Made by a program: the position numbers and the translations under genes
DNA from: Procambarus clarkii
Taxonomy: Eukaryota > Arthropoda > Malacostraca > Decapoda > Cambaridae
Reading direction: 5' to 3'
DNA: 64,000 bases
NCBI RefSeq assembly: GCF_040958095.1
Contig: NC_091193.1
Span: 25,689,832 to 25,753,831, forward strand
The notes under the pieces: generated by a model
What the model saw: only the letters and a program-made list of their open reading frames with translations
Database searches by the model: none
Told to the model about the DNA's origin: nothing
Shown here: positions 43,140 to 56,098 of the stretch, one piece after another
Layout of the letters: each line of letters opens with the position of its first letter
Position numbering within the stretch: position 1 is the first letter of the stretch

Positions 43140-44413
43140 AACTCCAACACCACCCCTCCTCCAACACCACCCCTCCTCCAACACCACCCCTCCTCCAACA
43201 CCACCCCCTCCTCCAACACCACCCCTCCTCCAACACCACCCCTCCTCCAACACCACCCCTCCTCCAACACCACCCCTCCTCCAACACCACCCCTCCTCCA
43301 ACACCACCCCTCCTCCAACACCACCCCTCCTCCAACACCACCCCTCCTCCAACACCACCCCTCCTCCAACACCACCCCTCCTCCAACACCACCCCTCCTC
43401 CAACACCACCCCTCCTCCAACACCACCCCTCCTCCAACACCACCCCTCCTCCAACACCACCCCTCCTCCAACACCACCCCTCCTCCAACACCACCCCTCC
43501 TCCAACACCACCCCTCCTCCAACACCACCCCTCCTCCAACACCACCCCTCCTCCAACACCACCCCTCCTCCAACACCACCCCTCCTCCAACACCACCCCT
43601 CCTCCAACACCACCCCTCCTCCAACACCACCCCTCCTCCAACACCACCCCTCCTCCAACACCACCCCTCCTCCAACACCACCCCTCCTCCAACACCACCC
43701 CTCCTCCAACACCACCCCTCCTCCAACACCACCCCTCCTCCAACACCACCCCTCCTCCAACACCACCCGTCCTCCAACACCACCCCTCCTCCAACACCAC
43801 CCGTCCTCCAACACCACCCCTCCTCCAACACCACCCGTCCTCCAACACCACCCGTCCTCCAACACCACCCCTCCTCCAACACCACCCGTCCTCCAACACC
43901 ACCCGTCCTCCAACACCACCCCTCCTCCAACACCACCCCTCCTCCAACACCACCCCTCTTCCAACACCACCCGTCCTCCAACACCACCCCTCCTCCAACA
44001 CCACCCCTCCTCCAACACCACCCCTCCTCCAACACCACCCCTCCTCCAACACCACCCCTCCTCCAACACCACCCCTCCTCCAACACCACCCCTCCTCCAA
44101 CACCACCCCTCCTCCAACACCACCCCTCCTCCAACACCACCCCTCCTCCAACACCACCCCTCCTCCAACACCACCCCTCCTCCAACACCACCCCTCCTCC
44201 AACACCACCCCTCCTCCAACACCACCCGTCCTCCAACACCACCCGTCCTCCAACACCACCCGTCCTCCAACACCACCCGTCCTCCAACACCACCCGTCCT
44301 CCAACACCACCCCTCCTCCAACACCACCCCTCCTCCAACACCACCCCTCCTCCAACACCACCCCTCCTCCAACACCACCCCTCCTCCAACACCACCCCTC
44401 CTCCAACACCACC
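43140..44413. repeat. 17-bp C-rich minisatellite
   Basis: About 74 copies of ACCACCCCTCCTCCAAC, with a C-to-G variant (CCCGTCC) concentrated in two blocks (43765-43975 and 44225-44305). The 17-bp unit cycles through all three frames, giving long artefact ORFs. Confidence 0.97.
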
Positions 44414-44833
44414 ACTGGAACAAGCAATATACGTGGGGTTTAAAACTGAATGTTTGGTGCATCAGACACGTGGGTAGCAGCTCCCTGCAGGCGCCCCCTT
44501 GCGTCAGTGAGGTAACATGGACTAAGGAAGGGCCTTCCCTCAGTAAGGTAACTATGGGTGGGAGAGTGAGCATCAATTCTTTCATCATTCAGTCATCCTG
44601 TGACGTGTGACAGCTTCACCTGCGGCAGGTGTGACCAGCCACGCCTCTCACCACACAATATGCCAATAAGTCTCATCAATGTTCTTAAAACCTTCATTAA
44701 GACTCGTCGTCCAGTTCCCAGAAGTTAGTTTACCCCGTCATTCTTCACTGAAGCAGACGACGGCCAGGACGTGATCCATTATGTCCCCCGCGTTCCTTCA
44801 CAGGGCGCTCCCCTGGCCCTTGTAGATACTCTC
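44414..44833. other. Spacer without recognised features
   Basis: Unique-looking, non-coding; links the 17-bp array to the 51-bp array. Confidence 0.4.
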
Positions 44834-45206
44834 ACTATGGCGGTGTGTCCACTCACAGGATGAGTGGCGCTGCCCAATACTGTCACTATGGCGGTGTGTC
44901 CACTCACAGGATGAGTGGCGCTGCCCAATACTGTCACTATGGCGGTGTGTCCACTCACAGGATGAGTGGCGCTGCCCAATACTGTCACTATGGCGGTGTG
45001 TCCACTCACAGGATGAGTGACGCTGCCCAATACTGTCACTATGGCGGTGTGTCCACTCACAGGATGAGTGGCGCTGCCCAATACTGTCACTATGGCGGTG
45101 TGTCCACTCACAGGATGAGTGGCGCTGCCCAATACTGTCACTATGGCGGTGTGTCCACTCACAGGATGAGTGGCGCTGCCCAATACTGTCACTATGGCGG
45201 TGTGTC
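44834..45206. repeat. 51-bp minisatellite, array 2 (left of palindrome)
   Basis: About 7.3 copies of the 51-bp unit, reverse complement relative to 196-1258. It is interrupted at 45206 by the palindromic element and continues in the same orientation at 58730. Confidence 0.96.
45201..45206. other. Palindrome target site duplication, left copy (TGTGTC)
   Basis: TGTGTC immediately before AGTAGTG. The same hexamer follows the element at 58730-58735. In the uninterrupted 51-bp unit this hexamer occurs once (GGCGGTGTGTCCACTC), so the second copy is a real duplication. Confidence 0.93.
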
Positions 45207-45222
45207 AGTAGTGGGAAATGGG

Positions 45223-45570
45223 GCGTAGACCGGCAATTTTGTTTTTTTCGACTGCCGGTCTACGCACCAGGTGCGTAGACCGGCAATTTTGTTTTTTTCG
45301 ACTGCCGGTCTACGCACCAGGTGCGTAGACCGGCAATTTTGTTTTTTTCGACTGCCGGTCTACGCACCAGGTGCGTAGACCGGCAATTTTGTTTTTTTTT
45401 CGACTGCCGGTCTACGCACCAGGTGCGTAGACCGGCAATTTTGTTTTTTCCGACTGCCGGTCTTCTCACCATGGGCGTAGACCGGCTATTTTGTTTTTTC
45501 CTATGCCGGTCTACGCACCCTGGGTTTTACGAACTTTTTTTCCACAGCCGGTCTACGCACCCTGGGTTTT
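45223..45570. repeat. Subterminal 50-bp hairpin array, left
   Basis: Units start at 45223, 45273, 45323 and 45373, then less regularly at about 45425 and 45475, with a last half near 45550. Each contains GCGTAGACCGGCA, a T-rich loop (GTTTTTTTCGAC) and TGCCGGTCTACGC, so each can fold into a 13-bp stem. Regularity decays inward. Mirrored at 58366-58713. Possible integrase, terminal-protein or replication binding sites. Confidence 0.92.
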
Positions 45571-45660
45571 CTCTATTCCACTTGCCTGGGGATTAAAAAG
45601 CCGGCCCCTGGCACACCCAAATTTCGTTACCCCAGTGACCCATGCAGAGGCATCGGTCAA

Positions 45661-46765
45661 TGACGTCATCAGCTAGCCAGTCTTCATCTTCCCTGAATAA
45701 GTCCATTTTCTGTTATAGTGTATTTATTCCCATTTTCAATATTTATAGTAAAGGGGGATTAAAAGGCCGCCTTCTGTCAAGCCTAATGTACAATGACGTC
45801 ATCCATTATAAGCTCGTTTTTCTCAATAAGGCATTTCCATTTTTCTAGGATCATTTCAAAGTTAAGATTTCAAATTAACACGAGAAATGAGTTCAGCTCT
45901 GTCACCAAAGGAGTATTTGCCCAGGTCTTTTTCCTAAATCTAAAACTTATTCCAATTTATACCCATTGTTTCGTATTATATCTCGTGTTTATAGCCTATT
46001 AATATCCCCCTTTATCATGTCCATTCTTTAGCACCTCTATCATGTCACCCCTATTTGTTCTTCGTCTATCTAGAGAATGTAATTTAAGCTTTGTCCATCT
46101 TTCTTCAAGGATCGTTTATTGAGCATAGGGCAAATAAAATTGAAAACCCACTATCATCCATTGGTATGAAAACAGTCCCCTGCCAGGCGTAGTGACTTCA
46201 ATGCGATTTCAGTACTAATCCAATATTACTGTATAAACTAACAGTACCCTGCCAGGCATGGAGACTTCAATGCCATTTCAGTACTAATCCAACATTGCTG
46301 TATAAACTAACAGTCCCCTGCCAGGCATGGTGACTTCAATGAAAAGCAAGCCTCTCATGTTTTTGAAATAAAGCCTTCGTTTCTGACGTCATCATCCCTA
46401 ATGTGGCGCGAGGCGCGCTAAATGCGGATCCCAGGAGGTTCACACATAAGTGTGAACTCTTAATCAGGCTTAATACCTCACCTATACTCTATGCTTCATC
46501 AGAGTTGATATTCAGCTACAATAGCTCGTATTTTCGCTCATTACTTATATTTTCTGTTATTCATAAACCCGATCAAACCTTCCTAACCTAACCTAACCTA
46601 ACATATTATTTATAACAAACAAATACATTCTACAGAACAGTTATTGTTGTTGTTTAGTGACATCGTGAAAAGCGACCTCAGGTATAGGGACAATGTATTG
46701 ATGGTCATTAGCATATAGGTGTGAAGGTATTACAGTACCTTACTGGTCAACTATGTATGACGTCA
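45661..46765. promoter_or_regulatory. Cluster of four TGACGTCA (CRE) octamers, left arm
   Basis: Perfect TGACGTCA palindromes at 45661-45668, 45794-45801, 46384-46391 and 46758-46765. The right arm carries the same four at 58268-58275, 58135-58142, 57545-57552 and 57171-57178. TGACGTCA is the consensus for CREB/ATF bZIP proteins; function here is inferred. Confidence 0.6.
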
Positions 46766-47549
46766 CCAGACAACCAATGCGACCTTTGGCGTCCTACTGG
46801 CATGAGTATTTGATGTTATTATTCAAAAATGACTAGACTATCCATCCCCACCTAACCTAATCAGAGGTATAAGAATATACATTTTAGTCATCCACAACTG
46901 TAATCATTATTCAGTGATAAGTTCAAAAGTATAACAGAAGCCCAAATATCATACTGCAATTTAAGCAGAATCGTACATCTGGCAGCATAGCAGGTGAGCT
47001 GAACATAAGAATAAAGGTAACTTCAGAGGTCCTATTGGCCCATACGAGGCAGCTCCTATATATTTCCACCCAATCTCATTCATGTCCACCCTATGCTTAA
47101 AACAACCAAGGGATCCCACTTAAAGTATTAGTTTACAATAATAGTTTTAATAAATAGCTCTTATTCTAGTTTTATATACAACAGCAATTATAAAACCCTA
47201 TAGCTAGATATTCTACTCTAATCCACAAGTAGTTACCACACATCTGGCAGTACAGCGGATTAGTGGCTGTGTTCATAGGCTAGTCAACTGTCCTCACATC
47301 CATCAAATAGATATCCAAATATCGCACCTCAATTCATCCATCTAGCAACTCAGCTGGATGTTAGCCACTATATTCATAGGCTAATCATTTCTACACCTCA
47401 AAAAATCCTAGTCTTGCTGCGCAAATCAGCTAACTTGTTTCTAAACCAACACTCGCAAATACAATCATGCATACCTACACATACTTCAAAACCTATGCAT
47501 TCATAGAGAATAGCCTAGTTTTTTGCCGCCATTTCCCCATTAATCAGAT

Positions 47550-48640
47550 GTAATTTATGCCATACACACAGAAAATACAGCATTTACACACCAAATATGC
47601 CATTTATGCACAAAATATATTATTTACACTCAAAATATACCATCACATAAAAAAATATGAGATTTTCATACAAAATATGTCAGTTGCAAACAAAAATATA
47701 CCATTTACACAATATTGCATGTACACTCAGAGTATGACATTTACACAAAGTACGGTATTTTGCACAAATATATCAAAATGCTTATGCATTTAGACAATAA
47801 AAAATGCACTTTAACTAAAATTACACAATTTCACAAACGTAATTTTCACAAAATACCCACACATTGTCTCATAAACCAAAATACACTTACACCATAAAGA
47901 TCTATTTTATCAAATTACAGAGCTTACACAAAATACACAATTTTCACACACAAATACAGTTTCACCAGTTACACTTCAACATATTAAAAACACAACTTGC
48001 ATAAATGCACTATTATCACAAAAATTATTACACAGTTTGTGTAATTATTTTACATCTTTGCACAATTAATACAAGAAAACTTGCTATATAATTACTCAGC
48101 TTGCACAATGACAATCAATACCCAAAGGTATAAATAAACAATTCGTCCATATGCAATTACACAACATGCGCAATTAATACACAACTTATACAATATTACA
48201 CATCTTTATTACACACAACTTGCACAAATGCATATCTAGCACAAATACGTGCAATACATAACTACCCCAAATATGAAAATACACAACTAGCATAAATACA
48301 CGATTTACACAAATACAATTGCGACATTTACACAACTTGCTCAAAAATATAATCAATACACAACTTACCAAAATATGAACAATACATAACTAGCACATAT
48401 TCATTAAATCCACAACTATGCAATTTCCGCAAATACACATACAAAAACATATACAATTAATACATACAACTTGCACAAAACAATACACAATTTATAGAAA
48501 TATAATCAATACATAATTTCAATAATCATACAACATATGCAAAATACATAATCTGCACAATTAATACACAAGTATATTAATTGTGCTATATATGTACAAA
48601 CACAACCAACTGGGTCAAATAATACACAATTTGCATGATA
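47550..48640. repeat. AC-rich degenerate low-complexity region, left arm
   Basis: Dense short words such as TACACAA, TTGCACAAA, AATACACAA and CAATTAATACA repeated without strict period. Mirrored as TGTGTAA/TTGTGCA words at 55010-56390. No ORF. Confidence 0.75.
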
Positions 48641-49239
48641 TTTTTCTGGGTATATTTAGGACATTAATTATAATATGCTGAGTTTAACCAACTCCCCAAA
48701 AGTCAGAATTTCACATATAAAAATGTTTCTTATAACTTCCAATGAGCTCAATATATAACACATTCTTTTCCATTAAGATATCAACATTATTAGTGCTAAA
48801 CTATTCATCTAACATATGTCCACTGTTTTTATGTCTTATTAATACCTTCCTTGTTACATTCTCTCCAATCAGACCACCATATTTATGTATTTATTCAAAC
48901 CATCTAACAGACTTATTTGTTCTAGCCTTAGTTATGTTAGGGCAGGTGGGGTTAGGTTCGAGTCAGTATTTTCTATGATAATTTTAGACAAATTTGCTAT
49001 ATCTTATCAAAATGCATCTTGTTAAAACTTAAATTCATCTAAATCTATCAAAAATATACTTATACTACGCAAATTTGACTAAATTCAACCTAGCTAAACT
49101 TACTAAATATGAGCATCCCATATCCTCACATACAAGCCTATGTCGCCTCTGTCCATACATTTTATGAGTCTGCCATATAGCTCGAACCCCAAATAGGAAA
49201 ATTTTCACTATTTCTTAAACATACTAGTTCATTACCCTA

Positions 49240-50920
49240 AGATATTATATATGTCCTTCCCTACACGACCTCACCTAACCTGACCTGGCATAGTCAAACC
49301 TAGATTTAGTTCAAGTTGGTGAAATTTAAGCTATGCCACTTTAATTCGACATAATTTATGGCAATTTCCACCAAATATACCCAAATGTTGCGTAGCATAG
49401 CACTGCCAAAGCCCATTTCCTCCTATTCCATACTATCCTACACAACCTCCCCTAACCTGACCTAGCATATCCAAACCTGGATTTGGTTAAAGTTGGCGAA
49501 ATTTATGCTATGCCGCCTAAATATGGTCTAATTTAAGGCAATTTCCACCAAATATACCCAAATGTTGTGTATCATAGCATCACCAAAGCCCATTTTTACC
49601 TACATTTTCTCCTATTCCATCCTACCCTACACAACCTCACCTAACCTATCCTAGCATATCCAAACCTGGATTTGGTTAAAGTCTGCGAAATTTAAGCTAT
49701 CCCACATAAATACAACCTAATTTAAGGAAATTCCCACCAAATATCCCCAAATGTTTCGTATCACAGCACTGCCAAAGCCCATTTTTACCTACATTTTCTC
49801 CTATTCCATCCTACCCTATGCAACCTTACCTAACCTATCCTACCATATCCAAACCTAGATTTGGTTAGAGTTGGCGAAATTTAAGCTATCCCACCTAAAT
49901 TCTATCTAATTTAAGGCAATTCCCACCAAATATATCCAATGTTCTGTATCACAGCACTGCCAAAGCCCATTTTTACCTACATTTTCTCCTATACCATCCT
50001 ACCCTACGCAACCTCACCTAACCTATCCTAGCATATCCAAACCTAGATTTGGTTAAAGTAGGCGAAATTTAAGTTATCCCATATAAATTTGACCTAATTT
50101 AAGACAATTTCCACCAAATATACCCAAAAATGTTTTGGAACATAGCACGGCCAAAGCTCATTTAGCTGAGTTTTCACCTATTCCAACCTGCCCTAGACAA
50201 CCCTACCCATCCTCTCCTGGCATATCCAAAGTCAGATTTGATTATAGTTGGCGAAATTTATGCCTTTCCAACCTAAATTTTACCTAATTTAAGCCAATTT
50301 CCACCGAATATACCCAAATGTTTTGTATCTAGCATAGTCAAAGTTTATTTTAGCTGAGTTTTCGCCTATTCCAACCTGCCCTAGACATCCCTACCCGGCC
50401 TCTCCTGGCATATCCAAAGTCAGATTTGATTATAGTTGGCAAAATTTATGCCTTTCCCACCTAAATTTTACCTAATTTATGCCAATTTCCACCGAATATA
50501 CCCAAATGTTTTGTATCTTAGCATGGTCAAAGTTCATTTCACCCAAGTTTTTCACCTATTCCATCTTACCTTACACAGCCTTACCTAACCTGACCTAGCA
50601 TATCCCAAGCTAGATTTGATTAGAGTTCGTGAAATTTATGCTTACTCACCTAAATTCAACCTAATTTAAGAAAATTTCTACCAATATACCCAAAATGATT
50701 TGTTACATAGCTCAGCCAAAGACCATTTTACCCGAGTTTTCACATATTCCAACCTACCCTACATAGCCTTACCTATCCCTGACCTAGCAGATTTGATTAA
50801 AGTTGGGGAAATGTAAGCTATCGCCATCAAATTGGAGACAATTTCCACCAAATATGCCTAAATGTTGTGTATCATAGCACAGCCAAAAACCCATTTTACC
50901 CACATTTTCATCCATTCCAT
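49240..50920. repeat. ~175-bp degenerate satellite in the left arm
   Basis: About nine to ten diverged tandem units, each with CACCTAACCT(A/G), CATATCCAAACCTGGATTTG-like, GGCGAAATTTAAGCTAT-like and CCACCAAATATACCCAAATG-like blocks. Divergence increases toward the loop. Mirrored at about 52750-54420. Confidence 0.85.
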
Positions 50921-51798
50921 CTGAACCTGGACCTAGCCTTTTATACTACATATACTCAGAGAAGTGATGTTTTTTGGATATGAACCTAAATGCCCGTGCC
51001 TAACCTGCAAGTCTTGGAGCTTTGTTGAATATTTTATCTATTTTTCTTCAAAAACTGAAGTTTTGGATATGAACCTATCCGCACTGTGCCTAACCTGCTA
51101 GATTCTTTGTTGAACATTGTAACCATATTCATAGAAAAGTGATGTTTTGGATATGGACCTAACAGACCCTCTCCTTTAAAACTTGGAACTGTGTTCAATA
51201 TTGTAGATATAGTGTTGGGTATGTGTTTTGTTTTTACACATCAACCCAACCGTCCTGGACCTAACCTCCCTTCATCTAACTTCAAATTTATCGTAAATAT
51301 GGAAGGACGTGTTGTTTGTGCATCAACCCAATCGTCCTTGACCTAACCTCCATTTATCAAACTTCAAATTTATCATAAATATGGGAGGACCGTGTTATTT
51401 GTGCATCAACCCACCCATCCTGGGCCTAACCTCCCTTTATCTAACTTCAAATTTATTGTATTTATGGGAAGAAGGTGTTGTTTATGCATCAACCCAACCG
51501 CCCTGGACCTAACCTCTGATACACGAATCTTGGTTCAACATTGCATCATACTCGTAGCATATTTTTTTCACATAATTCAACCATCCTCAACCTAGCCTCT
51601 ATTACCTGGGGGAGGGAGGTTAATGGAAAATATGATAATAATGGGAATTTTCTCTACATCAGTTCAACTTAACCATCCTTAACCTAACCTTAGTTAGAAA
51701 GGGACATAACTCACCAAAACTATTTAATTACCATTTACCTTATTTTCCTTATCCTAACCCATAACCAGAGGGTTTAGACCCCCCTTTACCTCGAAATT

Positions 51799-51870
51799 AG
51801 AGTACAGGGTTAAATTAGGGAATGTTAGGTTTATGTGTGAAAATATATTCCTACCTTAAATATATAGTAT
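51799..51870. other. Palindrome loop (72 bp)
   Basis: The only non-mirrored part of the element: AT-rich, from AGAGTACAGGGTTAAATTAG to TATATAGTAT. The arms join it directly (ACCTCGAAATT on the left, AATTTCGAGGT on the right). Confidence 0.9.
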
Positions 51871-54800
51871 AATTTCGAGGTAAAGGGGGGTCTAAACCCT
51901 CTGGTTATGGGTTAGGATAAGGAAAATAAGGTAAATGGTAATTAAATAGTTTTGGTGAGTTATGTCCCTTTCTAACTAAGGTTAGGTTAAGGATGGTTAA
52001 GTTGAACTGATGTAGAGAAAATTCCCATTATTATCATATTTTCCATTAACCTCCCTCCCCCAGGTAATAGAGGCTAGGTTGAGGATGGTTGAATTATGTG
52101 AAAAAAATATGCTACGAGTATGATGCAATGTTGAACCAAGATTCGTGTATCAGAGGTTAGGTCCAGGGCGGTTGGGTTGATGCATAAACAACACCTTCTT
52201 CCCATAAATACAATAAATTTGAAGTTAGATAAAGGGAGGTTAGGCCCAGGATGGGTGGGTTGATGCACAAATAACACGGTCCTCCCATATTTATGATAAA
52301 TTTGAAGTTTGATAAATGGAGGTTAGGTCAAGGACGATTGGGTTGATGCACAAACAACACGTCATTCCATATTTACGATAAATTTGAAGTTAGATGAAGG
52401 GAGGTTAGGTCCAGGACGGTTGGGTTGATGTGTAAAAACAAAACACATACCCAACACTATATCTACAATATTGAACACAGTTCCAAGTTTTAAAGGAGAG
52501 GGTCTGTTAGGTCCATATCCAAAACATCACTTTTCTATGAATATGGTTACAATGTTCAACAAAGAATCTAGCAGGTTAGGCACAGTGCGGATAGGTTCAT
52601 ATCCAAAACTTCAGTTTTTGAAGAAAAATAGATAAAATATTCAACAAAGCTCCAAGACTCTTGCAGGTTAGGCACGGGCATTTAGGTTCATATCCAAAAA
52701 ACATCACTTCTCTGAGTATATGTAGTATAAAAGGCTAGGTCCAGGTTCAGATGGAATGGATGAAAATGTGGGTAAAATGGGTTTTTGGCTGTGCTATGAT
52801 ACACAACATTTAGGCATATTTGGTGGAAATTGTCTCCAATTTGATGGCGATAGCTTACATTTCCCCAACTTTAATCAAATCTGCTAGGTCAGGGATAGGT
52901 AAGGCTATGTAGGGTAGGTTGGAATATGTGAAAACTCGGGTAAAATGGTCTTTGGCTGAGCTATGTAACAAATCATTTTGGGTATATTGGTAGAAATTTT
53001 CTTAAATTAGGTTGAATTTAGGTGAGTAAGCATAAATTTCACGAACTCTAATCAAATCTAGCTTGGGATATGCTAGGTCAGGTTAGGTAAGGCTGTGTAA
53101 GGTAAGATGGAATAGGTGAAAAACTTGGGTGAAATGAACTTTGACCATGCTAAGATACAAAACATTTGGGTATATTCGGTGGAAATTGGCATAAATTAGG
53201 TAAAATTTAGGTGGGAAAGGCATAAATTTTGCCAACTATAATCAAATCTGACTTTGGATATGCCAGGAGAGGCCGGGTAGGGATGTCTAGGGCAGGTTGG
53301 AATAGGCGAAAACTCAGCTAAAATAAACTTTGACTATGCTAGATACAAAACATTTGGGTATATTCGGTGGAAATTGGCTTAAATTAGGTAAAATTTAGGT
53401 TGGAAAGGCATAAATTTCGCCAACTATAATCAAATCTGACTTTGGATATGCCAGGAGAGGATGGGTAGGGTTGTCTAGGGCAGGTTGGAATAGGTGAAAA
53501 CTCAGCTAAATGAGCTTTGGCCGTGCTATGTTCCAAAACATTTTTGGGTATATTTGGTGGAAATTGTCTTAAATTAGGTCAAATTTATATGGGATAACTT
53601 AAATTTCGCCTACTTTAACCAAATCTAGGTTTGGATATGCTAGGATAGGTTAGGTGAGGTTGCGTAGGGTAGGATGGTATAGGAGAAAATGTAGGTAAAA
53701 ATGGGCTTTGGCAGTGCTGTGATACAGAACATTGGATATATTTGGTGGGAATTGCCTTAAATTAGATAGAATTTAGGTGGGATAGCTTAAATTTCGCCAA
53801 CTCTAACCAAATCTAGGTTTGGATATGGTAGGATAGGTTAGGTAAGGTTGCATAGGGTAGGATGGAATAGGAGAAAATGTAGGTAAAAATGGGCTTTGGC
53901 AGTGCTGTGATACGAAACATTTGGGGATATTTGGTGGGAATTTCCTTAAATTAGGTTGTATTTATGTGGGATAGCTTAAATTTCGCAGACTTTAACCAAA
54001 TCCAGGTTTGGATATGCTAGGATAGGTTAGGTGAGGTTGTGTAGGGTAGGATGGAATAGGAGAAAATGTAGGTAAAAATGGGCTTTGGTGATGCTATGAT
54101 ACACAACATTTGGGTATATTTGGTGGAAATTGCCTTAAATTAGACCATATTTAGGCGGCATAGCATAAATTTCGCCAACTTTAACCAAATCCAGGTTTGG
54201 ATATGCTAGGTCAGGTTAGGGGAGGTTGTGTAGGATAGTATGGAATAGGAGGAAATGGGCTTTGGCAGTGCTATGCTACGCAACATTTGGGTATATTTGG
54301 TGGAAATTGCCATAAATTATGTCGAATTAAAGTGGCATAGCTTAAATTTCACCAACTTGAACTAAATCTAGGTTTGATTATGCCAGGTCAGGTTAGGTGA
54401 GGTCGTGTAGGGAAGGTCATATATAATATCTTAGGGTAATGAACTAGTATGTTTAAGAAATAGTGAAAATTTTTCTATTTGGGGTTCGAGCTATATGGCA
54501 GACTCATAAAATGTATGGACAGAGGCGACATAGGCTTGTATGTGAGGATATGGGATGCTCATATTTAGTAAGTTTAGCTAGGTTGAATTTAGTCAAATTT
54601 GCGTAGTATAAGTATATTTTTGATAGATTTAGATGAATTTAAGTTTTAACAAGATGCATTTTGATAAGATATAGCAAATTTGTCTAAAATTATCATAGAA
54701 AATACTGACTCGAACCTAACCCCACCTGCCCTAACATAACTAAGGCTAGAACAAATAAGTCTGTTAGATGGTTTAAATAAATACATAAATATGGTGGTCT

Positions 54801-55581
54801 GATTGGAGAGAATGTAACAAGGAAGGTATTAATAAGACATAAAAATAGTGGACATATGTTACATGAATAGTTTAGCACTAATAATGTTGATATCTTAATG
54901 GAAAAAGAATGTGTTATATATTGAGCTTATTGGAAGTTATATGAACCATTTTTATATGTGAAATTCTGACTTTTGGGGAGTTGGTTAAACTTAGCATATT
55001 ATAATTAATGTCCTAAATATACCCAGAAAAATATCATGCAAATTGTGTATTGTTTGACCCAGTTGGTTGTGTTTGTACATATATAGCATAATTAATATAC
55101 TTGTGTATTAATTGTGCAGATTATGTATTTTGCATAAGTTGTATGATTATTGAAATTATGTATTGATTATATTTCTATAAATTGTGTATTGTTTTGTGCA
55201 AGTTGTATGTATTAATTGTATATGTTTTTGTATGTGTATTTGCGGAAATTGCATAGTTGTGTATTTAATGAATATGTGCTAGTTATGTATTGTTCATATT
55301 TTGGTAAGTTGTGTATTGATTATATTTTTGAGCAAGTTGTGTAAATGCCGCAATTGTATTTGTGTAAATCGTGTATTTATGCTAGTTGTGTATTTTCATA
55401 TTTGGGGTAGTTATGTATTGTACGTATTTGTGCTAGATATGCATTTGTGCAAGTTGTGTGTAATAATTATGAAAGATGTGTAATATTGTATAAGTTGTGT
55501 ATTAATTGTGCATGTTGTGTAATTGCATATGGACGAATTGTTTATTTATACCTTTGGGTATTGATTGTCATTGTGCAAGCT

Positions 55582-56098
55582 GAGTAATTATATAGCAAGT
55601 TTTCTTGTATTAATTGTGCAAAGATGTAAAATAATTACACAAACTGTGTAATAATTTTTGTGATAATAGTGCATTTATGCAAGTTGTGTTTAATTTGTTG
55701 AAGTGGAACTGGTGCAACTGTATTTGTGTGTGAAAATTGTGTATTTTGTGTAAGCTCTGTAATTTGATAAAATAGATCTTCATGGTGTAAGTGTATTTTG
55801 GTTTATGAGACAATGTGTGGGTATTTTGTGAAAATTACGGAGTAATTATATAGCAAGTTTTCTTGTATTAATTGTGCAAAGATGTAAAATAATTACACAA
55901 ACTGTGTAATAATTTTTGTGATAATAGTGCATTTATGCAAGTTGTGTTTTTAATATGTTGAAGTGGAACTGGTGCAACTGTATTTGTGTGTGAAAATTGT
56001 GTATTTTGTGTAAGCTCTGTAATTTGATAAAATAGATCTTCATGGTGTAAGTGTATTTTGGTTTATGAGACAATGTGTGGGTATTTTGTGAAAATTAC
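55582..56098. repeat. 258-bp tandem duplication unique to the right arm
   Basis: GAGTAATTATATAGCAAGTT begins at 55582 and again at 55840, and both copies end in GTGAAAATTACG. The matching part of the left arm (about 47840-48110) is single. The copies differ slightly (GTGTTTAATTTGTTG against GTGTTTTTAATATGTTG), so the duplication is not brand new. Confidence 0.9.

Larger units (their letters stand above)
45207..51798 (+). repeat. Palindrome left arm (6,592 bp)
   Basis: The reverse complement of 51871-58729 except for scattered substitutions, small indels and the 258-bp duplication found only on the right. The identity is very high along its whole length wherever I compared it (45220-45700, 46380-46620, 47560-48000, 49240-50200, 51390-51798). 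Confidence 0.95.

Noticed and set aside
42967-44610. 547-codon Pro-rich and Gly/Trp-rich frames
   Set aside because: The 17-bp C-rich array gives open frames on both strands; no independent evidence of a gene.
45223-45570. CRISPR-like array
   Set aside because: Units are contiguous hairpin repeats without unique spacers, and the context is a eukaryotic nuclear genome.
46403-46591. Mirrored 60-91-codon frames in the palindrome arms as genes
   Set aside because: Low complexity or no domain, no size or start context, and frames of this length are expected by chance in 13 kb; arm conservation explains their mirroring.
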